Program-made: the position numbers and the translations under genes
The notes under the pieces: model-generated
What the model saw: the letters and a program-made list of their open reading frames with translations, nothing else
The model's database searches: none
Told to the model about the DNA's origin: nothing
Part shown: piece after piece, positions 55,305-64,000 of the stretch
How positions within the stretch are numbered: the first letter of the stretch is position 1
Layout: the number at the start of each line of letters is the position of its first letter
NCBI RefSeq assembly: GCF_004193775.1
Contig: NC_041019.1
Coordinates: 18,914,259-18,978,258 of the forward strand
Origin: Glycine soja
Taxonomy: Eukaryota > Streptophyta > Magnoliopsida > Fabales > Fabaceae
Direction of reading: 5' to 3'
DNA length: 64,000 nucleotides

Positions 55305-56538
55305 ATTACCAGTGACCAATTTGGTTTTCAAAATGTATTCAAATGATTTGTAAAGTTCCAAAATGATTTTCAAATAGTGTAATCGATTACACTATATTAG
55401 TAATCGATTACAAGTGAATCTAAACATTGGAATTCAAATCCAATTGTGAAGTGTCACAACTTTTCATAAAACACATTGTGTAATCGATTACACCTTTGTG
55501 GTAATCGATTACCAGTGAATAGTTTTGAAGAAAAAGTTAAGAGTTATAACTTTTAACATAGTTTTCTCAAAATTCATAACTCTTCCAATGGTTTCTTTGA
55601 CCAGACATGAAGAGTCCATAAAGCATGACTTTGGCACATGTTCAAATGATATAATATATTCTTCCAAACAATCCTTTTTCACAATCTTTCTCTAACCATT
55701 GCCCATTGCTTTTTCTTTGCCAAAAAGCTTTCTAAACTTTGTTTTCAAAACTTTGTTTTTCTGCAAGTGGAAATTCTGCAGAAAACAAAAGTGTGCTATC
55801 TTTTCTTCCTTCTCCCTATTGCCAAAAGATTCAAAGGACTAATTACCTGAGAATTCTTTTGATTCTTCCTTCTCCCTCTTGCCAAAAGATTCAAAGGACT
55901 AACCGCCTGAGAATTCTTTTAATTCTTCCGCTTCCCTTTAAACAAAAGATTTCAAAGGACTAACCGCCTGATATATCTTTTGTTTCCCCTTACAAAGATT
56001 CAAGGGACTAACTGCCTGAGAATTCTTTGTCTTAACACATTGGAGGGTACATCCTTTGTGGTACAAGTAGAAGGTACATCTACTTGGGTTGTAATACTGA
56101 GAACAAGAGAGGGTACATCTCTTGTGGATCAGTTCAAGTGGAGGGTACATCCACTTGGTTGTTCAAAGAGAACAAGGGAGGGTACATCCCTTGTGGATCT
56201 TTGCTTGTAAAGGATTTTACAAGATTATTAGAAATCTCAAGAACCGGTGGTTGCTTAGGGACTGGATGTAGGCGCGGGTTGTGGCTGAACCAGTATAAAT
56301 CTTGTGTTTGTCTTCTTTTTCTCTACACTCTTTATTTTTCCGCTGTGCACTTTTTATTTCCGCTTTACTTTTGTCTAAGTTATTGTTTCTCTTCTTTACT
56401 TTCTCATAACTTAGTAGTAAAGCCTAATTGAATCTAGTAATATTAAGAAGGATAAATTTTTAATTACTCAAGACACGTTCATAATTAACTCAACCCCCCC
56501 CCCCCTTCTTAATTATTCCGAGGCCACTTGATCCAACA

Positions 56539-58212
56539 TTGGCTTTAGGTCGAGGAACATAGACCTTTCCCCCGTCATGTGTCATGAGCATCCAATGTTT
56601 AAGTACTAGCTTAAATCGTGGCCTTTTCCTACGAAGGATATCTGCAACAAGAACAATTTGAGGTTTTGGTACCCAAATATTTTTGGGTCCATGAGCATTA
56701 GTATCCTTAGACATTTGTTTCTTCTTATGTATGCATCTAAGCTTGGAATGTCTAAACTTACCACAGAAGTCACATTTGTCTGAGACAGTGTGACTTAGAA
56801 GATGATGCTCTTTTCCATAGTCCTAGACCAGACTTGTCATGGGAATGTTGATGGAATTTTAAAAGTATGGTTAAAGTGTTAGAGCTTTCCAAAAACTTCC
56901 CAAAGTATTTTGTAAGACAAAAAAATTTCTCAATTTTTCAACTGCAGAGGATTCATCAATCTTACTAATTTGACTTAGACTCTCTTCCGGAATCTAGATT
57001 TTCTTTTTCAGATCTCCATTTGATTTCTTTAGCTTAGTGTTTTCACAAACAGATATTTTGTATTTTCTTTATACTTATTGCTTTGAAGAGGAATCATATG
57101 ACTATTTTGAATAAGAACGTCATAAGGCATATCTTCTTCATCAACTGATGAAGAGCAATTAGATTATCAAATTAAAAGAAGGTTTTTACCTCAACTTTTT
57201 GTCTATGTTTGCCATTAGATAGATATTGGCCTTCTCATCATCTGAATTGCTACTTTTCTCACTGTCTGAGTCATCCCAAGAAACCATCAGACTTTTCTTT
57301 TTCTTGTCACCAGAGTGTGTTTTTCTTTTTAACTAAGGACACTCAACCTTCATATGTCTAGGCTTTCTACATTCAAAAAAGATGGTCTCATTGATCTCCT
57401 TCTTATATTTCTTTTTGAACCTGGTGTCTTTTCGTCTAGAGGAATGTTGGAACTTTCCTTTCTTTTTCATCATCTATTTTAACTTCCTGGACATGAGGGC
57501 ATCTTCATCATCTGTGGATAACTCAACTTTTATCTGAGCCATCAAACTCAGCCATCTGCACTTTTAAAGCTTTAAAGGAGCTTTATTTTTCTTCCCGTCT
57601 AAAGTTGACTTCTCTCCAGTCTTGAGGCAACAAAATCTCTATTAGGCAAATGATCTCAATTCTAAAGGTGAACTCTTAGGATACCTAACAGTTCATCCCA
57701 TGAGAAAGTTTTCAAATTTCTAGCTTCTTGGATGGTTGTTGTTTTTGGTTCCCATACCTTGGGAAAGCTGCCTAGAATGTTCAATTTTATTTAAGCTTTG
57801 GTGAAGGTGTGCCCAAGAGCTTCAAGACCATTTAGAAGCACTTGAAGTCTACCAAACATGTATCCACAAATTCTCCTTCTTTCATGGAGAAGCTTTTATA
57901 ATGTCACGTCAAAATGGCAGCCTTTCTTAGTTGAACATCTCTTTAGTTGTCTTAAGTCTGAATATTTTGTTTCACTCATTCCTGGCAATGAGTATATCTC
58001 TATTTGTTTAGCTTTTTGTTTAGCTTTATTATAGCAAGGTCTGCGCCTGTCCATTTTGCTTCAGGTTTGGCAATGAGTATATCTCCATTTGTGATGATCA
58101 GCTAGGGTCTGTAATGGTTGGACTAAATGTACATCTCCATTCTGTCTTTCTAGTAAGGATAATCCTCTCCTGTGAAGCTTGGTGGCCTCGTAAGGGATGC
58201 TTCCTCAATAAT
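56539..58212 (-). pseudogene. gag of the SIRE-like element
   Basis: Minus strand. Just after the primer site lies a RPPSFTGEDYPY...KDRMEMYI stretch (about 58185-58130), the start of a copia UBN2-type gag. Further on, a Cys/His knuckle (CDFCGKFRHSKLRC, about 56780-56730) and a basic segment with IWVPK and VYVPRPKA (56714-56545) lead into protease. Many stops and frameshifts separate these pieces. The frame is cut at 56539 by the solo LTR and resumes at 32722 with GTFAFGG-like protease sequence. Confidence 0.72.
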
Positions 58213-58224
58213 GAACTGATACCA
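58213..58224 (-). promoter_or_regulatory. Primer binding site of the SIRE-like element
   Basis: TGGTATCAGTTC on the minus strand resembles the initiator-Met primer site TGGTATCAGAGC. It lies 15 bp from the LTR end. Confidence 0.7.
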
Positions 58225-58239
58225 AACTATAGAGGCAAA

Positions 58240-58810
58240 TGTCACAAGAAGGGGATTGAATTGTGATTTTTGCTAAACTTAAAATCTTTTTCAAATACAT
58301 CAAAGATATTGTCTGATGAAGTAAAACTTAAGAGAAAATAGATATCAGATTTTCACTTGACAGACCAGACAATAGTTTAGATTTTTGTAAAACAAACAGA
58401 GTTTTTGAAAAGCAAAGATAAAATTCAACTCCTAAGTCAGTTCAAATAACATAAGAGAAAATAATATACACGAAATTTATATTGGTTCGTCTCAACCATC
58501 GAGACTATGTCCAGTTCTTGACAAACCACTAAGTTTCACTAACTTCAACAAGTTACAAGTATTTATCACTGCCACTTCTGGCTCCTTAACTCAAGCTCTA
58601 CAACAAACTTGTTACAATCAGTATTCCTTGTCCTACCAAGCCACTACTTGCTCTAACACAAATAAGCAGATTTGTTGGTTTGATTGCACAATGACTAACA
58701 CTCTATCATCTTATAAACGAATAAATAATTTCAACACTTAGTCTTTTTTCTCAAGATGATAAAAGTGTTTTGAGAGCTTTTCTAAACTCTACAATAATTT
58801 ACACAGAATG
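58240..58810 (-). repeat. 5' LTR of the SIRE-like element (outer part missing)
   Basis: On the minus strand the LTR ends ATTCAATCCCCTTCTTGTGACA, a SIRE-type U5 end. It matches the left LTR from about 58395 to 58808 and then breaks off, so U3 upstream of that point is lost. Confidence 0.8.
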
Positions 58811-59098
58811 AGCCAATAAGAATCCCCTCGTTTAATGGGCAATTACTTAATGCTTACTTGGTGCATCTATGGAAATTCTATTATGTCCTTTCTATCCTTC
58901 TTCTTCCTCTCTCCCACCACCTTCTCCATGAATCTTTCACAAGCCACCATCACTCTTACACCCACGTGGCCAAACACAACACCATAATCACTAGTGCGTG
59001 TGACTTCATTCCATCACCTTTGGGCAATTGCACGCGAAACCCACCTTGGCCCCACCATTAAAGGTGTGGACCAACCAAATGCATTATGAATTTCTCAG

Positions 59099-59226
59099 TT
59101 TGTAATGCATTGGTACTATGGATTGAACTATCTGTAATGCGTTTTTTTCTATTACGGATTAAGTTGTCCATAATACAGAAAAATACATTACGAATTGAGC
59201 AATCCATAGTACAAATGCATTACAAA
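59099..59226. repeat. Fold-back MITE-like element with 27-bp arms
   Basis: Arms 59099-59125 and 59200-59226 are reverse complements at 26 of 27 positions (TTTGTAATGCATTGGTACTA...). The centre also folds (TATTACGGATT and CATAATAC). About 128 bp in all, non-coding. Confidence 0.8.
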
Positions 59227-60220
59227 TGTACCAGAATTTAGTGTCACACTTACCCTTTCTTCCTTAACCTTCATCTTCTTAACCAAAAATCAGTTCCACA
59301 CTAATGCACACTTCACTTGCCTCGCTTTCTTGCCTCTCCTTACACTCACGTTCGCAGAGTTCACTTGAAGACTCTCTTTGGTGGCGGCGTGTGTAGATCT
59401 AGGTGAGTGAGATATGTTTGGGTGGTGATGGGGTGGCAGTGCGTGAAGGAATAAGGGGGTGAGTGGTGGTGGTTCAAGAAGGAGGAGGTCAGAAAGGGGA
59501 CGAAGGATAGAAAGGGGATATTAAAAACTTAAGAGGTGCACGAAACAAAAATGGGGTGCATTAAACAATTGTCCATTTAATGAATGAAATATTGAATTGA
59601 GAAGGCTTGTCTAATCATACCCCTTTCAATAATATGTATACCTCCCTTCCTATTCTTTTTCGTAAAATACCCTTTTAATTTTCTAATTATTCTTGAAAGT
59701 TTTCTTTTCAGAAAGAAGCTCACCCCCATTCACCCCTTCTAATTTTCAGATTATCTCATTAAGGGTTTATGTCAAAAACCCTACTTATCCTGCCACGCAC
59801 CACCGCCTCCATGTACGACTTTTTGTTGTTTAATTAGTTGATTTTGTAATGTAAATTGTGATATGCTTCATGTAAATTGTGCGTGAAGTCACATGATCTG
59901 AATTTGCTGATTAGAGGTGCAATCAATTGGCAATTATTTGAAGCAATTTTGTTCATCAATTCGTTGATCTCGTGAAGGAATTGACAAGCTACAATGAAGT
60001 GCAAGATCTTTAGCTGATTGCGCGTCACAACCTGGTATATTTGGATCTCCAATTTGTTGATTCAAGTGTCACGATCCTATTTGATTTGCCTTACCATTTT
60101 AATTTGTGTGCCTTATAAATATAATGATTGTAACGAGTAATTAATCTTAATCATTAAATTTTAAAAAAATAAATATTAAAAAAGATTTATATTAATTTAA
60201 AATAACTTGATCTCTCCTTT

Positions 60221-60221
<1 letters not shown>

Positions 60222-60256
<35 letters not shown>
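60222..60256. repeat. (TA)n microsatellite
   Basis: An uninterrupted TA run of about 17 repeats. Confidence 0.9.
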
Positions 60257-60260
<4 letters not shown>

Positions 60261-60378
60261 TTGACATAAAATTTATTAATAATTTATAATATTTTTTTTA
60301 AATTATTCTTAAAATTATTAGTACTCATCATGTCACTTTTTCCCTTAATTATTTTGTACCTAATATGTGTTAGTCTAT

Positions 60379-60657
60379 GTACCATGCCTTGCAATTATGT
60401 ATTCGTGCTAAAGAGGTTTGGAATCCCTTAATTCCAGGATCTGTCCGTGCTCATTTTTTACTATTGACAACATTTGGAAGAATAGGAATGGTAGAATTTT
60501 TTATGGCAGGATGGTGGGACCGTTGGAGGCTCATCATAGAACCCTTAATCAAGTAAGTGTCATTTCCTTGGGCATTAACCTAAGTAGGAGAATTCAATTG
60601 TTCCCATCTATTGAGTTGGGCCAGCAACGTATTTGTTGGATCCACCCTCCCGCTTGA
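60379..60657 (+). pseudogene. LINE-like fragment between RT and RNase H
   Basis: A short frame ending TGA at 60655-60657 carries NIWKNRNGRIFYGRMV followed some 40 residues later by QQRICWIHPPA. The 'IWK.RN..F' and 'W.PP' spacing is typical of the linker preceding RNase H in plant LINEs. No RT or complete RNase H is present. The alternative is chance similarity. Confidence 0.35.
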
Positions 60658-60805
60658 CAGTTTAAATTAGGATATTACCATTCGTCCCAACAAAATTGCT
60701 CTTGATCTCTACCAACTAAGTATAATTACCAAATTACCCTTCCCCACCTTACCCCACCCCACCCTGCACTCACACTATCAGGTATTTTTTTTTTCATTTT
60801 CGTAG

Positions 60806-61105
60806 TCAAACGGAATCATGATTCTATTATGAAATTTCGATTTTATTATTTTTAGTGTTGTTGATACACAACAAAATCACAATTTCATTATTCAACATGT
60901 TTTGTTGTGTGATTCTATTGTACATCAACAACCTGTTGCACAACGGAATTGTGATTCCGTTGTGCGAAATTTCACACTTCCGTTTAGTATTTTTTTTTTG
61001 GAGAAAAAAATGTACAACGAAATTGTGATTTTATTATACACGTTGTACAATGAAACCACACTTTTGTAGTACAATCGTGTTTTAATTCCCCTTACACAAT
61101 AAAAT
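60806..61105. repeat. Second cluster of GAATCATGATTC-type palindromes
   Basis: About six units. CACAACGGAAT-TGTG-ATTCCGTTGTG (about 60949-60974) has perfect 11-bp arms. The motif and spacing match the cluster at 4932-5278 on the far side of the nest. Confidence 0.75.
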
Positions 61106-61674
61106 CATGATTCTATTGTTTATTTTTCCCCCTCCCCGAAAAGCATTATATCATTTAGTTTGTGATAAGATTTAGTTTGCTTTTCATATAGCATTTGCTG
61201 CCAATCACCAAATATTCATTTATTTTACCAATAGGACAAGCAAAAGAAAACAAAATTCATTTACAAGATTCTCCCATAAAATTGAAAACACATTGTCTTA
61301 CCTTTGATGGATAATATTTTTTTTCTTTTTTAAGATTCTCTAAAAAATTGACTATATATACTCCTAACATTGTACAACACATACAAACAAAAAAATAATA
61401 GTCCTCTTCCCTTAGTCAATTTGAGAGAAAACCCTTCCTTGCTCGATTTTGGCTTCACTATTACCTACATCATGTCTTCATTTGGGTTAAGAAATATCAA
61501 CATGAATGAGGTCAATTTATAGCCAACCAACATCGGTGATATTATCAATCCATGAGATCAGGACATGATGCTAATAGGTAATTCTTTAAACTTTCATTTT
61601 TTTAATTTGCATTACAATTACTTATTACAAACAACTCCTAATATAGTTTAAATGCATGTTCACTCTTTGACAGG

Positions 61675-64000
61675 TGTACCGATTCGCACAAGTAGTATAA
61701 AACGGTAAGACCGAGTATCGTATCCACAGGGAATTTGTTTCACTCAGAAAATGTGTATTCAATGAGCAAAAATTTTGTATAAACCAAAAGCAAGTAAATA
61801 TCAAATTGGGTTTTTGTTCTAAAAATTTGTTTAATTATAAACTAAATATCTAAAGTTTGAGAAGTGAAAACAGTCAAGTAAAAGCGTTGGGTCGTTCTAT
61901 TGAATTTTCCTTGACGTTGTTATGTATTTTTCTCTATTTAATGTTATTCTAGTGTTCTTATGCTGAGAAATTACTCAAACCAAGATCCCTCGAGTGAATG
62001 AGCCTAACTCTCTTTAAACCTCGTCCTTGATTCCTCAACAAACTCAACCTAAAAGAGTTGCATTAAGTCTACAACATAAAATGGACTAGATCGCTGCACT
62101 CCATTCCTAGACATACAGTTTTCTAGCTTGCTCTACCAAGTTCTAAGGCTTTAAAGCACTTTTCAATGCTAAAAATCCTAACTATACATACAAATGGGTG
62201 ATCAAGCCACAAGCATGTAAAAAAAATAAGCATAGATAGAAGTAATGAACACAGAAAAGCAACATTAAATAGATAGTGAAAGAGTATTACATCAAGGGTT
62301 CAATAGAACTTCCCAACCAAGAGGTTTAGCCTTCCATTACAAGAAATGAACTCTCAATACAAGGAAGAACAAAGTTTAAGTGAAGGAAAATGGCTAAGGG
62401 AGGTTGAGGATGTCTCCTTCAACCTCTAAAACCCTAATCTCACATCTCTAACCCAAACTCTCTAGGTGGCTCAGTTTATGTCGCTTCAGCTCTTCCCTTG
62501 GCTCTATATTTCAACTTTCTAACTTCTTTTCTTTTTTTGGTTTCTGTCAACTTCAGTGTTTTAAAGGCTCCTTGACGTTTTAGCTTCTGAAGGCTCGCTT
62601 AGCGAGATTGGCTCGTTAAATGAGAGTAAGTGAATTTTGGCTTAGCGAGCTGAGCGCGAGAAGAGACAAACGACTTGTTGGGCGAGCTGGCGGCGCACTA
62701 GGCATGTACATCTGTAACTAATCCTCTTCTAGGGTTTCCCAACACGCTAAGCGAGTTGTATGTCTCGCTTAGCGGATGTCACTCGCTAAGCGCATATGCC
62801 TCGGTTAGCGAGGCATCAGCTGCTTGAACCTTCTCTTCTTTTGGCCTGAAACTAAAGTAGTTTCAACATTAATTCACAAAATGGGAGTATCTACTATATA
62901 AAATCATAATAAACATGAAAATATGTACAATTCCTACATAAAGAACCATAAATTGGAGGAAAGATGCTAATTTTATGTAACTATTCAATATAAAAGTTAG
63001 TCGTAAAAAGTGACTAACAAACTCCCCCAAATTTACAGTTTTGCTTGTCCTCAAGCAAAGAAATAACAGTTTACTTGTCCTCAAATGACAGACTTCACAG
63101 TGGTTACTTAAAAGAGTTTTTGTTCCAAAACATTGAATCACATGATATAAGTGGCAAGCAATACTTCAACCAATAGTTTTTCATAAAGATATGCAGAATT
63201 TCAAAGATATGAACATGATCATTAAGCAACACAAATGAAATAAGCTAGCAAGCAAGACAGGTATCAAGGAAGGTTCATCAAGCCTAATCCTCCCGGCCAC
63301 TATTTCTCTCATCAGCACAAGTGTTTAAGGTAATTCTTTAATCAACAACCAACACAAGTCTCAACTTTTGCATTTCATCTCATGTCATACAATCACAAAC
63401 GCACAAATTGAATCTGAAGGACTTTCTTGGCTTGAAATGAGGTTGGGCTATAAACAATTCATGGTTTTTCTAGGATGCAAAAACTTAGGTTCTAGGAGAG
63501 CATTCATCCTTAGATCACCTTTTTCTTTTTATTCCCAGCTTCTATTGAAATGCCACAATCATATAAGACACTTAACTTAAGCAACAACACACATAAACTT
63601 AAACTCTTTTCCTTTTTTTGATTTTAGCAATTTTTACTTACTGCTTCTTAATACAATTTTTCTGTGGTTGTTGCTTGTCTTACCATAATCATCATCAGCC
63701 AATACCTTCCCCCAAATTTGGAACAAATTTTCTTTGAACCATAATGCTCTCCTATAACCTAAAGAAAGGTAGATGGGGATTATAATTCAACAGGCTTAGT
63801 GTTCAACTTAATCAATCAGATTTTAAGCTCAAAATGGGTACAAAGGATTCATCGTTCATGAACAGGGTAAGCTATTTGGCTAACTGGCTAATTCAATCAA
63901 TCACAGCCTTCATCATTTCCAAAATCATGCATTCATTCAGTATTCAGAGATTCGTGCAAAAATCAATACTCAATGCTAGTCGTTCTCTCACAATTAAGGT
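61675..64000 (-). mobile_element. Probable partial LTR retroelement sequence, runs off the window
   Basis: On the minus strand it ends CCGTTTTATACTACTTGTGC, GAATCGGTACA. It contains TTTGCTTGAGGACAAGCAAA-type sequence (63040-63058) and repeated CTCGCTAAGCG/GCTTAGCGAG motifs (62590-62810). These phrases are common in legume and other plant LTR elements. No second LTR or coding domain is in view, so the limits are uncertain. Confidence 0.4.

Larger units (their letters stand above)
32723..56538 (+). mobile_element. SIRE-type solo LTR split by element B
   Basis: The two parts, 32723-33012 and 55310-56538 (about 1.52 kb together), make one LTR homologous to 2996-4752. It starts TGTAGAAGC and ends GATCCAACA. 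The flanks are TTGGT (32718-32722) and TTGGC (56539-56543), a 5-bp duplication with one change. The interruption falls inside a TAATCGATTAC palindrome. The right part holds three intact TAATCGATTA motifs, GGACTAACCGCC hairpins (about 55800-56030), the GGGTACA hairpins (56035-56195) and the pyrimidine-rich 3' end. Confidence 0.88.
8590..58810 (-). mobile_element. SIRE-like Ty1/copia element, split by nested insertions
   Basis: This is one element read on the minus strand. Its matching LTRs lie at 58810-58240 (5') and 9602-8590 (3'). The copia order gag, protease, integrase, RT, RNase H is followed by an env-position ORF. Continuity is shown where removing each insertion and one copy of its target duplication rejoins the sequence: TGAAA at 10788/14026, TAGGG at 14120/28249, AGGTCTA at 30115/30521, and TTGGT/TTGGC at 32718/56539. 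Host sequence that remains is about 8-9 kb. Every reading frame is broken, so it is the oldest layer of the nest apart from the flanks. Both outer LTR ends are missing, so its own target duplication cannot be read. Confidence 0.85.
58811..60378. other. Flanking non-coding DNA
   Basis: No gene is supported. It contains pyrimidine-rich strings near 58890-58930 and 59270-59350, the fold-back element described separately, and a (TA)n tract at 60222-60256. Confidence 0.55.

Overview
This is plant nuclear DNA, almost certainly legume and most like soybean (Glycine) heterochromatin. The evidence is Ty3/gypsy Tat/Ogre-type and Ty1/copia SIRE-type retrotransposons, long AT-rich spacers, plant splice signals, and LTRs rich in the TAATCGATTA palindrome that I associate with legumes. 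I found no intact single-copy host gene. Nearly every coding stretch belongs to a transposable element.

Layout. Bases 1-2990 are AT-rich spacer with a tRNA-Ile-like relic, a 61-bp tandem repeat and a fold-back element. A solo LTR (2996-4752, target duplication CTGAA) follows. Next come a cluster of short palindromes (4.93-5.28 kb), a Mutator-transposase N-terminal-like fragment (5.57-5.98 kb, + strand) and a convergent decayed plant-mobile-domain (MAIN-like) gene (8.57-6.25 kb, - strand). That gene is split by another solo LTR (6297-7517, duplication CCTGG).

From about 8.59 to 58.81 kb there is one old SIRE-like copia element on the - strand, blown apart by nested insertions. From right to left its pieces are: 5' LTR (58.81-58.24), PBS, gag (58.2-56.54), protease/integrase (32.72-31.44), RT/RNase H (31.44-29.54), env-position ORF (29.28-28.25, 14.12-14.03, 10.79-9.89), PPT, and 3' LTR (9.60-8.59). 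Its insertions are: a 3.2-kb solo LTR (10793-14025, TGAAA); a 5'-truncated Tat/Ogre element A (14125-28248, TAGGG); a 399-bp unknown insertion (30122-30520); and a SIRE-type solo LTR (32723-56538). That solo LTR is itself split by Tat/Ogre element B (33013-55304, ATTAC). Element B carries a reduced non-autonomous gypsy element in its 5' LTR (33027-38396, CTAAT) and a solo LTR of that same family (43092-43908, ATCAT).

Element A keeps gag-protease, a spliceable intron, RT, two RNase H domains, integrase, and a 3' accessory ORF that seems to have its own promoter and leader intron. It has no 5' LTR. Element B keeps ORF1, a decayed gag, a hairpin minisatellite and relics of the accessory ORF, but has lost pol. 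The two are complementary halves of one family layout. The right flank (58.8-64 kb) holds a fold-back element, a LINE-like scrap, a second palindrome cluster matching the one at 5 kb, and what looks like part of another LTR.

The most unusual signals are structural. The transcribed leader of the TAATCGATTA-type LTR carries an ordered array of RNA-type hairpins with a fixed loop and variable but complementary stems, including a compensatory base-pair change between two copies. A 24-bp minisatellite in element B is made of hairpins with co-varying stems. Element A has a perfect-looking target duplication directly next to an interior gag sequence where a 5' LTR should be.
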